Shown in pieces: positions 53,817-62,305 of a stretch of 64,000 bases of DNA. A program made the position numbers and the translations under genes. The stretch is from Streptomyces tsukubensis. GTDB taxonomy: Bacteria > Actinomycetota > Actinomycetes > Streptomycetales > Streptomycetaceae. Where the stretch lies: the NCBI RefSeq assembly GCF_009296025.1, contig NZ_CP045178.1, positions 4,464,001 to 4,528,000 on the forward strand. The letters are read 5' to 3'. Every line of letters begins with the position of its first letter. Position 1 is the stretch's first letter. The notes beneath the pieces were generated by a model. It saw only the letters and a list, made by a program, of their open reading frames with translations, ran no database searches and was not told where the DNA came from.

Positions 53817-55889
53817 ATGATCGAACCACGTGGGCCCATTCATCCCGGTCTTCCGCCCCCCGCTGCCCGGTTGACGGACGACGACGACCCCACCTCGTGG
53901 TCGCGCTCCGGCCGCACTCCCGCCCCTCGGACAGAGCCGGGCGTCGACGTGCGGCCGGATGCGGGCGTCGACGTGGGGCCGGATGCGGGCGACGACCTGC
54001 GGCCGGACGCGGGCGACGACGTGCGGCCGGATGTGGGCGGGGGAGCCCGTTCCGAGGAAGGGGCCGTCAGCCGGGACCGGGCCGTCAGCCAGGATCGGAT
54101 CGTCAGCCAGGATCAGGCCGTTGACCGGGATCGGGCTGCCGACGGGGATCGGGCTGTCGACCGGGATCGGACCGCGGACGGGGATCGGGCTGTCGACCGG
54201 GATCGGACCGCGGACGGGGATCGGGCTGTCGACCGGGATCAGGCCATTGACCGGGATCGGGCCGTCGGTCGGAGTGGTGTCGCCAAGCTGCCCGTGCGGC
54301 CGGGGGTCGGCCGTTTCCTCGTTCTCGCCGGTGTCTTCGTCTGCGCCGCCTGCGGACTCGTCTACGAACTCGAACTGGTCGCCCTCGCCTCGTACCTCAT
54401 CGGCGACTCCGTCACCCAGGCGTCCGTCGTGCTCTCCGTGATGGTTTTCGCCATGGGGATCGGCGCGCTGCTCGCCAAACGGCTGCGGCGCAGCGCGGCG
54501 GCCGGATTCGGTGCCGTGGAGGCCGCGCTCGCCCTGATCGGTGGGTGCAGTGCCATGGCGCTGTACGCGGCGTTCGCCTGGGCCGGTGAGCTGCCGGGCG
54601 CCTGGACCAGCGGCTCCCGTTATCTGCTCGTCGCGTTCTCCCTGGCCATCGGTGTGCTGATCGGGGCCGAGGTGCCGCTGCTGATGGTGATGATCCAGCG
54701 CGTCAGGCGCCAGGACGCGGGTGGCGCGGTGGCCGACCTCTTCGCCGCCGATTACGTGGGCGCACTCGTGGGCGGCCTCGCCTTTCCGTTTCTGTTGCTG
54801 CCGTTTCTCGGGCAGTTGACGGGGGCCCTGCTCACCGGCGCGGTCAACGCCGTCGCGGGTGGCGCCCTGGTCCTCGGGCTCTTCCACCGTGACCTCACTC
54901 CCCGGGCGCGGTGGGTGCTGATCATCGCCAATGTGACGGTGCTCGCGCTGCTCGCCGCCGCAGCCGTCCTCGTCGACGACTTCGAGCGGGCCGCCCGCCG
55001 CGCGGTGTACGGGGCGCATGTACGGGTCGCCTTCCAGAGCGATGTCCAGGAGGTCGTGCTCACCGGGGGCGGGGACGGGGGCGGGGGCGGGGGTGACGGG
55101 GGCAGGCCCGTCAGCCTCTACCTCGACGGTCGGCTGCGGTTCAGCCAGCGCGACGGATACCGCTACCACGAGGCCCTGGCGCGGCCCGCCATGCACGGCC
55201 CGCACCGGAGCGTACTGATCCTCGGCGGCGGTGACGGCATGGCGGCGCGCGAGGTGCTGCGTACGCCGGGGGTGCGCTCGGTCGACGTCGTGGAGATCGA
55301 TCCGGCGGTGCTGCGGCTGGCCAGGGGTGACCCCGCACTGTCCTCGCTCAACCACCAGGTGTTCCGCGATCCACGGGTGAGGACGTCCGCCGACGACGCC
55401 TTCGCCTGGCTCAGGAACACGCGCCACCGGTACGACGTGATCATCTCGGATCTGCCCAACCCCGGCCTCACGGCCAGCACCAAGCTGTACTCCCAGGAGT
55501 TCTACGGGCTGGCCTCGCGCGCTCTCGCCCCGGATGGGCGGCTCGCCGTACACGTGGGTCCCGTGTCCGCCGGTCGCCGTACGCTCTGGCGGGCCGACGC
55601 GACCGTACGCGCGGCGGGGCTGGCCCCCGTGCCGTACACGGTGTCGCGGCGGCGAGGTGACGGATTCGAGGCGGGCCCGGACCGCGGGCTCGTGGAGACG
55701 AGAACGACGCACGACTGGGCGTTCCTGCTGGCGGGCCGCGCGCGTCCGGAACTGGCAGTGGATCGCCCTCGGGCGCGCTCCGGTGACCTGACCACGAAAG
55801 GGTTAAGGGGGAACGCCCGTGCGGTGACGCGGGAGCGGATCGCCGGTCTCGCCCCGTCCACCCTGGTGCACCCTCGGTACGGGGACTGA
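53817..55889 (+). CDS. Membrane-embedded spermidine synthase-like protein
   Basis: This encodes 690 residues. Residues 1-160 are disordered, with tandem RDR/DGDR repeats. About seven membrane helices follow (from [20 protein letters not shown] to [20 protein letters not shown]). The soluble C-terminal aminopropyltransferase-like domain has [36 protein letters not shown] (SAM-binding glycine loop), [13 protein letters not shown] and the DLPNPG loop after YDVIIS. The family is annotated as polyamine aminopropyltransferase, but membrane-fused actinobacterial members have not been clearly assigned. A Gly-rich insertion ([13 protein letters not shown]) lies before the enzyme domain. Confidence 0.85.
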   Translation: MIEPRGPIHPGLPPPAARLTDDDDPTSWSRSGRTPAPRTEPGVDVRPDAGVDVGPDAGDDLRPDAGDDVRPDVGGGARSEEGAVSRDRAVSQDRIVSQDQAVDRDRAADGDRAVDRDRTADGDRAVDRDRTADGDRAVDRDQAIDRDRAVGRSGVAKLPVRPGVGRFLVLAGVFVCAACGLVYELELVALASYLIGDSVTQASVVLSVMVFAMGIGALLAKRLRRSAAAGFGAVEAALALIGGCSAMALYAAFAWAGELPGAWTSGSRYLLVAFSLAIGVLIGAEVPLLMVMIQRVRRQDAGGAVADLFAADYVGALVGGLAFPFLLLPFLGQLTGALLTGAVNAVAGGALVLGLFHRDLTPRARWVLIIANVTVLALLAAAAVLVDDFERAARRAVYGAHVRVAFQSDVQEVVLTGGGDGGGGGGDGGRPVSLYLDGRLRFSQRDGYRYHEALARPAMHGPHRSVLILGGGDGMAAREVLRTPGVRSVDVVEIDPAVLRLARGDPALSSLNHQVFRDPRVRTSADDAFAWLRNTRHRYDVIISDLPNPGLTASTKLYSQEFYGLASRALAPDGRLAVHVGPVSAGRRTLWRADATVRAAGLAPVPYTVSRRRGDGFEAGPDRGLVETRTTHDWAFLLAGRARPELAVDRPRARSGDLTTKGLRGNARAVTRERIAGLAPSTLVHPRYGD
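54080..54270 (+). repeat. In-frame 36-bp tandem repeats in the spermidine-synthase-like gene
   Basis: A 36-bp unit starting GACGGGGATCGGGCTGTCGA is repeated perfectly at 54141-54176 and 54177-54212 and partly beyond. Related 18-bp half units extend to both sides. It encodes an alternating [12 protein letters not shown] sequence, always a multiple of three bases. Confidence 0.9.
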
Positions 55890-56016
55890 CATGCCGTCCT
55901 CGCCGCTGCTGAACCGGGTGATCCGGGCTCTCGTCGGCGCCGTGCGGCGTCGAACGGCTTACGTAACCTCACGGGGACGGGTACAGGACGCCATCTCGTG
56001 GGTAGGCTCGGCCGTC

Positions 56017-57321
56017 ATGGAGCATGAGGTGTTCGTTCCGGTTGCTGCAGATTCCCTACGAGAGGCGCTGAGGGACCCGGTACGCGTCGCAGGCAGTGTC
56101 CCCGGGCTCCAACGCGATGCCGACGGGGCGGCTGCGCCTGTCTCGGGGCGGCTCAAATTCCGCGTCGGCGGCCACACGGTCACCTACCGCGGCGGCCTGC
56201 GGATCACTCCGCGGTCCGATGGGCGCTACTCCCTGGAGGCCGAGGCGCGGGAGGTGCGTGGTGCGGGCACGGTCAAGCTCGCCATGACTCTCGTGCTGAC
56301 GCCGGTCGAGGGCGGCACCACGGCCGTCTTCTCGGGGACGGCCACCGCGGACGGGCGGCTGGCGGACCTCGATTCCACGGCGGTGGTCTCCTCCGGGCAC
56401 CGGCTGTTGAACCGTTTCGCGGCCAACCTCGGGCAGTCCGGGCAGAGTGGGCAGCCTCCGGAGGGGGCCCGTCACGGTGACAGCGCCGTCGGCGACAGCG
56501 GCGAGGGCGCCGGTAACCGTGCCGGTGCCGGTGCCGGTGCCCGTGCGGCGACGCCCGCCGACGCCTCGGCCGGTCCGGCCGGTCCTGCCGACGGGGAGGC
56601 CGGCGGGGAGGCCGGCGGTATCGAGGGAGGCCCCGCGGGCCGCAAGGCGGACGAGGATGTCCAAGGCACGGGGACGGACGCGGAAGTACCGGAGCGGATG
56701 GAGCCTGCTCCCGGAGAGACGGCTCCGGGCGCGGCGGGTGACGGCGCGGCGGACGACGCGGGGACGAGCGACGTCGGTACGGGTGACGACGTCGGTACGG
56801 GTGATGTCGGTACAAGTGACGACGCGGGGACGAGCGATGTCAGTACGGGCGACGCCGGGGCGGGGGAGCCGTCAGGACCGTCCGCCTCGGGCGGGAAGCC
56901 GTCCGTCTTCGACACGGAGGTACCGCCCTCCTCGCTCGGCCGCGAGGACGCGGGTGACGACGGCGTGGACGGGGCCGGAGAGGGGCCCTTCGACGGGGAC
57001 AAAGCCGGTGACGTCCCCGACACCGCCAGGGGTGCCGAGGACGGTGACGGCGTGGACGACGGGATCGAGATCCTGGGGCCGGTCGGCGGACCGGAGGAGA
57101 GCGGCGGCCCGCCGACCGCGGAGGCCGCGCACGCGCGCCGCACGATGATCGGCCGCAGCGCAGAGGAGGTCGACCACGCCCCGCCGCGCGGCCGCTACGC
57201 ACCGGTGCCCGCACCCGACTCCGTATCGGCCACCGACGCTCTGCGCTGGGCGGCGCCGGCCGCGGCCCTGGTCGTCGCCTCGGCGATCGTCGCGGGCCGG
57301 GTACTGAGGCGGCGCCGCTGA
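56017..57321 (+). CDS. SRPBCC (CoxG-like) protein with long acidic linker and C-terminal membrane anchor
   Basis: This encodes 434 residues from the ATG at 56017. Residues 1-145 form the SRPBCC/CoxG-type lipid-binding-like domain: MEHEVFVPVAADSLREALRD, VAGSVPGLQRD, VSGRLKFRVGGHTVTYRGGL, GTVKLAMTLVLTPVEGGTTA, HRLLNRFAANL. A disordered linker of about 230 residues rich in Gly, Asp, Ala and Thr follows, with GTSDVGTGDD-type repeats. A single membrane helix ends the protein (ALRWAAPAAALVVASAIVAG, then RVLRRRR). Topology would leave the domain in the cytoplasm tethered to the membrane. Ligand unknown. Confidence 0.8.
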   Translation: MEHEVFVPVAADSLREALRDPVRVAGSVPGLQRDADGAAAPVSGRLKFRVGGHTVTYRGGLRITPRSDGRYSLEAEAREVRGAGTVKLAMTLVLTPVEGGTTAVFSGTATADGRLADLDSTAVVSSGHRLLNRFAANLGQSGQSGQPPEGARHGDSAVGDSGEGAGNRAGAGAGARAATPADASAGPAGPADGEAGGEAGGIEGGPAGRKADEDVQGTGTDAEVPERMEPAPGETAPGAAGDGAADDAGTSDVGTGDDVGTGDVGTSDDAGTSDVSTGDAGAGEPSGPSASGGKPSVFDTEVPPSSLGREDAGDDGVDGAGEGPFDGDKAGDVPDTARGAEDGDGVDDGIEILGPVGGPEESGGPPTAEAAHARRTMIGRSAEEVDHAPPRGRYAPVPAPDSVSATDALRWAAPAAALVVASAIVAGRVLRRRR

Positions 57322-57417
57322 GCCGGGTCACCGGGTGGCGGGGCGGGGCGTTGTGCCTCCACGTCTCTCCACCGTCGCCAGGAGCCGAGCCCCGCCGAAG
57401 CCGGGGCGCTGCTCCTT

Positions 57418-57660
57418 GTGAAGGGAAGAGCGCGGAGGGAAGAGCGCGGAGGGAAGAGAGCGGAGGGGAGAGATCGGGGTCCCGGTGTCGTGCGTGTGCC
57501 CGCTCCCCCAGGGGCGGCGGCCGAGGAGTGGCCTGGCGTCGGCGACGGTCGGTCGGGACGGCCGTTACGCACGCCCGCCGCAAGCGCCACGCCCGCCGCA
57601 AGAGCCACGCCCACTGTGGGCGTCCAGTGTGGGCGTCCACCGCGGGCGCCCACGCCCGGC
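57418..57660. repeat. Short tandem repeats upstream of the epimerase gene
   Basis: Three to four copies of GGGAAGAGCGCGGA (about 57422-57470) are followed by interleaved CGCCCGCCGCAAG and GTGGGCGTCC repeats (57565-57660). No gene is supported in the whole 57322-57692 gap. Confidence 0.7.
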
Positions 57661-57692
57661 GGGCGAACCCTGGCGGACGTAGGGTCGGGGCC

Positions 57693-58508
57693 GTGAGTAG
57701 CGATGAGACGACGACGCTGACCGCGGGAGACGCGGAAGTTACCGTGCGGCCCGAGAACGGCTGCCGACTGGGGAGCCTGCGGATCGGCGGTGCGGAACTG
57801 CTGCGCCAGGGCGACAAGTACGGCGCCTTTCCGATGGTGCCGTGGTGCGGACGTATCAGGGACGGAAGGTTCAGGAACGGCGGCGACTCCGTTCAGATGC
57901 CGCTCAACTCCCCGCCGCACGCCATCCACGGCACCGTGCGCGACGGGAAGTGGCGTACGGCCAGGACGCCCGCGGACAAGGACGTCGAGTCCAACGAGGC
58001 TGTGTTCACGTACGACCTGGTGGACCCCTGGCCCTATCCGGGCAAGGTCACCCAGATCGTGGAGCTGGCCGAGGACCGGCTCACCCTGCGGTTCGGCGTG
58101 GAGACCTACGGGGACTCGTTTCCCGCGCAGGCCGGCTGGCACCCCTGGTTCAAGCGGAACCTCGGCAACGGCGGTGAGGACGTGGTCATCGACTTCTCCG
58201 CCGCCTGGCAGGAGGAGCGCGGCGCCGACCATCTGCCGACGGGGCGCAGGATCGACCCGCTTCCGGGGCCCTGGGACGACTGCTTCGGTATGCCGGACGG
58301 TGTGCGCGTGACACTGACGTGGCCCGGCGAGCTGGAGCTGACGATCACCAGCCCCGAGCAGTGGGTGGTGGTCTACGACGAGCAGGCCGAGGCGGTCTGT
58401 GTCGAGCCGCAGACCGGCCCGCCGAACGGCCTGAACAGCGAGCCGCGGCTGGTCACCCCGATCGAGCCGTTGGAGGCCACGACCACGTGGAGCTGGCGCA
58501 GGCTCTGA
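57693..58508 (+). CDS. Aldose 1-epimerase (mutarotase) family protein
   Basis: This encodes 271 residues from a GTG. It matches the galactose mutarotase fold: NGCRLGSLRIGGAELLRQGD, AFPMVPWCGRIRDGRF, SPPHAIHGTVRDGKW (His general acid), AQAGWHPWFKRNL (second His), and EPQTGPPNGLN with the catalytic Glu. It interconverts sugar anomers; the exact sugar is unknown. pyrE follows about 120 bp downstream. Confidence 0.9.
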   Translation: MSSDETTTLTAGDAEVTVRPENGCRLGSLRIGGAELLRQGDKYGAFPMVPWCGRIRDGRFRNGGDSVQMPLNSPPHAIHGTVRDGKWRTARTPADKDVESNEAVFTYDLVDPWPYPGKVTQIVELAEDRLTLRFGVETYGDSFPAQAGWHPWFKRNLGNGGEDVVIDFSAAWQEERGADHLPTGRRIDPLPGPWDDCFGMPDGVRVTLTWPGELELTITSPEQWVVVYDEQAEAVCVEPQTGPPNGLNSEPRLVTPIEPLEATTTWSWRRL

Positions 58509-58625
58509 CGGCCGCCGGGGCGGGGACCGTACGCCCGCCCCGCCTCCGGGCCGTACGCCCGCCCCGCCTCCGGCCCGTTACGCCCGCCCCGCCGCCGTGG
58601 CCCGGCGCCGCTTAAGCTCTTCACC

Positions 58626-59177
58626 ATGACTGACGCACGTCGCGACCTGCTGGAGCAGATCAAGGACAAGGCCGTGGTGCACGGCAAGGTGACCCTCTCC
58701 TCGGGTCTGGAGGCCGACTACTACGTCGACCTGCGCCGCATCACCCTGGACGGAACGGCGGCACCGCTGGTCGGTGAGGTCATGCTGGCGCTCACCGAGG
58801 ACCTGGAGTTCGACGCGGTCGGCGGGCTCACCCTGGGCGCCGACCCGGTGGCGACCTCGATGCTGCACGCGGCGGCGGCGCGCGGCAGGCGGCTGGACGC
58901 GTTCGTGGTCCGCAAGGCGGCCAAGGCGCACGGGATGCAGCGGCGCGTGGAGGGCCCGTCCATCGAGGGCAGGCGTGTGCTGGTCGTGGAGGACACCTCC
59001 ACCACGGGCGGCTCGCCGCTGACGGCGGTCGAGGCCGTACGGGAGGCGGGCGCCGAGGTGGTGGCCGTCGCGACGATCGTGGACCGCGCGACCGGAGCGG
59101 GCGAGAAGATCTCGGGTACGGCGGGCGTGCCGTACCTGTACGTCTACGCACTCGACGAGATCGGCCTCACGGACTGA
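58626..59177 (+). CDS. pyrE: Orotate phosphoribosyltransferase
   Basis: This encodes 183 residues. LSSGLEADYYVDLRRITLDG at the N-terminus and the PRPP loop RVLVVEDTSTTGGSPLTAVE near 118-137 are characteristic. VGGLTLGADPVATSML and FVVRKAAKAHGMQRRVEG complete the active site. It converts orotate and PRPP to orotidine monophosphate in pyrimidine synthesis. It lies before fba, as in other Streptomyces I recall. Confidence 0.95.
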   Translation: MTDARRDLLEQIKDKAVVHGKVTLSSGLEADYYVDLRRITLDGTAAPLVGEVMLALTEDLEFDAVGGLTLGADPVATSMLHAAAARGRRLDAFVVRKAAKAHGMQRRVEGPSIEGRRVLVVEDTSTTGGSPLTAVEAVREAGAEVVAVATIVDRATGAGEKISGTAGVPYLYVYALDEIGLTD

Positions 59178-59184
59178 GAGCCCG

Positions 59185-59310
59185 AGCCTCCGCCGGGGCT
59201 GAGGGCCGGAGCCCTGCCGGGCTGAGAACCGGAGCCCTCGTCGGGCGGGAGCCGGGCCCTCCGCCGGGTTGAGGGCCGGACCTCCGCCGGGCTGAGAGCC
59301 CGAGCCCCCA
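59185..59310. repeat. Degenerate ~30-bp tandem repeats between pyrE and fba
   Basis: At least four imperfect units of the form CTCCGCCGGGCTGAGAGCCC (with GAGGGCCGGA and GAACCGGAGC variants) follow the pyrE stop. They may form alternative hairpins acting as a terminator. Confidence 0.75.
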
Positions 59311-59442
59311 TGCGCCCCGTCCGTCAGCCGGAGACCGGCGGGCGGAGCAGGACGCCACATCTGGAAAGATGGGATCGACAATGTCGTCGCCCCCAGGTCA
59401 GGGTCACCGCGCACTTACCCGCACATCACAAGGAGCGGACAC

Positions 59443-61026
59443 ATGCCCATCGCAACTCCCGAGGTCTACAACGAGATGCTGGACCGGGCGAAGGCAGGCA
59501 AGTTTGCCTACCCGGCCATCAACGTGACCTCGACGCAGACCCTGCACGCAGCGCTGCGAGGTTTCGCCGAGGCCGAGAGCGACGGCATCATCCAGATCTC
59601 CACCGGTGGTGCGGAGTTCCTGGGCGGCCAGTACAACAAGGACATGGTGACCGGCGCGGTCGCCCTCGCCGAGTTCGCGCACGTCGTGGCCGCGAAGTAC
59701 CCGGTCACGATCGCGCTCCACACCGACCACTGTCCCAAGGACAAGCTGGAGGGGTACGTACGCCCGCTGCTCGACGTCTCCACGGAGCGCGTCAAGGCCG
59801 GGCAGAACCCGCTCTTCCAGTCGCACATGTGGGACGGCTCGGCGGAGACCCTGGCCGACAACCTCACGATCGCGCAGGAGCTGCTGGCCAAGGCGCACGC
59901 CGCGAAGATCATCCTTGAGGTCGAGATCACCCCGACCGGCGGCGAGGAGGACGGGGTCTCGCACGAGATCAACGACAACCTCTACACCACCGTCGATGAC
60001 GCGATCCGTACCGTGGAGGCGCTCGGCCTGGGCGAGAAGGGCCGCTACCTGCTGGCCGCCTCCTTCGGCAACGTGCACGGTGTCTACAAGCCGGGCAACG
60101 TCGTGCTCCGCCCCGACCTGCTCAAGGAGCTGAGCGACGGCGTGGCCGCCAAGTTCGGCAAGCCGAGCCCGTTCGACTTCGTCTTCCACGGCGGCTCCGG
60201 CTCCACCGAGGAGGAGATCGCGACCGCGCTGGAGAACGGCGTCGTCAAGATGAACCTCGACACCGACACGCAGTACGCCTTCACGCGTCCCGTGGTCGAC
60301 CACATGTTCCGTAACTACGACTCCGTGCTGAAGGTCGACGGCGAGGTCGGCTCGAAGAAGCTGTACGACCCCAGGACCTGGGGCAAGGCCGCCGAGGCGG
60401 GCATGGCCGAGCGCGTCACGCAGGCGTGCGCCAACCTCGTCGACGGCACCCGCCAGTGCACCGTGCGCCACACGGCGCCGGTCCTCGCTCGCACCCGAAG
60501 CGCACCACGCCTGTACGGAGGCCCCCGCCACCGACTGTACGAAGGCCCCCGCCCCCTCTGGGACGGGGGTCTTCGCGCTGCCACGGCGGCGAATCCCGCC
60601 CACTACGGGCGAACCCCCGCTCACGACGGCAACGAACCCCCGCCCGTGGCACCGCGCCCCCGCGCGGGCAGGCAGACTGGAGACCATGGCCATTCACGAG
60701 AACCTGCTCGGGGGACCACCCCCGACCCACCTGCCCGACGACCCGGAGCCGCGCGAACTGCTGGCGAACGGTACGGCGACCGCCGACGTCGCGGCGAAGT
60801 ACCCGAAGTCCTGCCTCGCCTGGGCCGTGCTCGCCGACGAGGCGTACGAGGGCGGCCGGGTCGTCGAGTCGTACGCGTACGCCCGTACCGGATACCACCG
60901 CGGCCTCGACGCGCTGCGGCGCAACGGCTGGAAGGGCCACGGCCCGGTGCCGTGGGACCACGAGCCGAACCGGGGCTTCCTGCGCGCCCTGCACGCGCTG
61001 GCCCGCGCCGCGCAGGCCATCGGTGA
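59443..61026 (+). CDS. fba: Class II fructose-bisphosphate aldolase with lost stop codon
   Basis: The aldolase body is residues 1 to about 335, with an AAGGAG site before ATG. Zinc and active-site motifs of class II enzymes: YPAINVTSTQTLHAAL, VTIALHTDHCPKDKLEG (zinc His), ILEVEITPTGGEEDGVSH, LAASFGNVHGVYKPGN, FHGGSGSTEEEI. It cleaves fructose-1,6-bisphosphate in glycolysis. The usual C-terminus (ERVTQACANL, then a short end) runs into DGTRQC instead of a stop near 60455. The frame then continues to 61026 through a terminator-like hairpin and over the DUF3151 gene, giving 527 codons. The real protein probably ends near 340 residues, or carries a long Arg/Pro-rich extension. Sequencing error is possible. 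Confidence 0.85.
   Translation: MPIATPEVYNEMLDRAKAGKFAYPAINVTSTQTLHAALRGFAEAESDGIIQISTGGAEFLGGQYNKDMVTGAVALAEFAHVVAAKYPVTIALHTDHCPKDKLEGYVRPLLDVSTERVKAGQNPLFQSHMWDGSAETLADNLTIAQELLAKAHAAKIILEVEITPTGGEEDGVSHEINDNLYTTVDDAIRTVEALGLGEKGRYLLAASFGNVHGVYKPGNVVLRPDLLKELSDGVAAKFGKPSPFDFVFHGGSGSTEEEIATALENGVVKMNLDTDTQYAFTRPVVDHMFRNYDSVLKVDGEVGSKKLYDPRTWGKAAEAGMAERVTQACANLVDGTRQCTVRHTAPVLARTRSAPRLYGGPRHRLYEGPRPLWDGGLRAATAANPAHYGRTPAHDGNEPPPVAPRPRAGRQTGDHGHSREPARGTTPDPPARRPGAARTAGERYGDRRRRGEVPEVLPRLGRARRRGVRGRPGRRVVRVRPYRIPPRPRRAAAQRLEGPRPGAVGPRAEPGLPARPARAGPRRAGHR
60541..60574 (+). terminator. Hairpin after the normal end of fba
   Basis: GAAGGCCCCCG and CGGGGGTCTTC arms (one unpaired base) with a 12-nt loop lie about 85 bp after the expected aldolase C-terminus, and inside the read-through frame. 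Confidence 0.65.
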
Positions 61027-61099
61027 GAAGGACGAGTACGAGCGCTGCTCCGAGTTCCTGCGCGACTCCTCGCCCGCGGCGGCGCGCACCCTGGGCTGA
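60686..61099 (+). CDS. DUF3151 family protein
   Basis: This encodes 137 residues: MAIHENLLGGPPPTHLPDDP, then helical repeats with PKSCLAWAVLADEAYEGGRV, ESYAYARTGYHRGLDALRRN and WDHEPNRGFLRALHALARAA. The pattern is that of DUF3151, a conserved actinobacterial helical protein of unknown function. It follows fba on the same strand. The extended fba frame overlaps it. Confidence 0.88.
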   Translation: MAIHENLLGGPPPTHLPDDPEPRELLANGTATADVAAKYPKSCLAWAVLADEAYEGGRVVESYAYARTGYHRGLDALRRNGWKGHGPVPWDHEPNRGFLRALHALARAAQAIGEKDEYERCSEFLRDSSPAAARTLG

Positions 61100-61339
61100 C
61101 GCTCGGGCGACGCCGCTCCCGGTGGTTCCCCGCGGACTTCGGGGATGTACGGGCCCGCCCGCCTCCTTCGCCTTGCCGTACCCCCGGCATTCGGCAGAGG
61201 ATGCGGGTGGGCCCGTATGCGTGCCGGTTGCGCACCGGCCGGGCCCGAGGGGACCGGGGCTCCCCTGCCGGAGGGCCGCCTGAGCGCGGCCGGGCAGGAG
61301 CGGACCGCTACCCGGGAGCACGTCTCAAGGAGACACCGC

Positions 61340-62305
61340 ATGTCGCACGACGACCTCAACGCCCAGCGGGAACGTCAGGACGAAATCCGTCAGGACGGGA
61401 CGCGTCAGGACGGGACGCGTCAGGACGGAACCCGTCAGGACGGGACGCAGCGGTCGCAGGCGCGACCGCACGCCGATGAGGGCGCGGAAACGGCCGTGGA
61501 CGCGCCGCACCTCGACTTCGGGGGGACCACCCCCTACGAGGACTACGTCCAGGCGGACGTCCTCACCCACCTTCAGCATCCGCTCTCCGACGACCCCGGT
61601 GAGCTGGTGTTCCTGGTGACCACCCAGGTCATGGAGTTGTGGTTCACCGTCATCGTCCACGAGTGGGAGACGGCCTCGGCGGCGCTGCGCCGGGACGACG
61701 TGCCCGTCGCGATGGCCGCGCTGAAACGCTCCGTACGCGAGCTGGAGGCGTTGAACCATTCGTGGACGCCGCTGGCCGCGCTGACCCCCGCGCAGTTCAA
61801 CTCCTACCGGTCGGCGCTGGGCGACGGGTCCGGATTCCAGTCGGCGATGTACCGGAGGATGGAGTTCCTGCTCGGGGACAAGTCCAAATCCATGCTGGTG
61901 CCCCACCGGGGTGCGCCGCGGGTCTACGCCGAGCTGGAGAAGGCCCTGGAGGAACCGAGTCTCTACGACGAGGTGCTGCGCCTGCTCGCGAGGCGCGGGC
62001 TGCCGGTGCCCGCCGAGGTGCTCGACCGGGCCCCGTCCGTGAAGTACAAGCCGTCGCCGCAGGTGGAGGAGGTCTGGGCGGAGCTGTACTCGGGTGACCA
62101 GAACGCCGAACTCGTCCGTCTCGGTGAGGCGCTGACCGATGTCGGTGAGCTGGTGTGGCGATGGCGCAACGACCACCTCGTGGCGACCCGCAGAGCGATG
62201 GGCGCCAAGTCGGGTACGGGCGGTTCCGCCGGGGTCGCGTGGCTGGAGAAACGTGCCGCCAAGAACGTCTTCCCCGAGCTGTGGACGGCGCGCAGCAGTG
62301 TCTGA
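61340..62305 (+). CDS. kynA: Tryptophan 2,3-dioxygenase
   Basis: This encodes 321 residues from the ATG at 61340 after AAGGAG. An N-terminal insert carries four RQDGT repeats (about 17-36). The TDO core follows: TTPYEDYVQADVLTHLQHPL, DELVF-like GELVFLVTTQVMELWFTVIV (heme-pocket helix), PAQFNSYRSALGDGSGFQSA, and near the end WRWRNDHLVATRRAMGAKSG with the proximal His, then GTGGSAGVAWLEK. It oxidises tryptophan to N-formylkynurenine. The kynureninase gene overlaps its end by 8 bp. Confidence 0.95.
   Translation: MSHDDLNAQRERQDEIRQDGTRQDGTRQDGTRQDGTQRSQARPHADEGAETAVDAPHLDFGGTTPYEDYVQADVLTHLQHPLSDDPGELVFLVTTQVMELWFTVIVHEWETASAALRRDDVPVAMAALKRSVRELEALNHSWTPLAALTPAQFNSYRSALGDGSGFQSAMYRRMEFLLGDKSKSMLVPHRGAPRVYAELEKALEEPSLYDEVLRLLARRGLPVPAEVLDRAPSVKYKPSPQVEEVWAELYSGDQNAELVRLGEALTDVGELVWRWRNDHLVATRRAMGAKSGTGGSAGVAWLEKRAAKNVFPELWTARSSV
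61388..61447 (+). repeat. In-frame 15-bp repeat in kynA
   Basis: Four near-perfect copies of CGTCAGGACGGGACG encode the RQDGT repeats. All units are multiples of three bases, so the frame is kept. Confidence 0.9.

Noticed and set aside
53781..55712. Minus-strand open frame of 643 codons opposite the spermidine-synthase-like gene
   Set aside because: Its Pro/Ile-Val repeat tail is only the complement of the in-frame DNA repeats, and membrane and SAM-binding motifs are on the plus strand.
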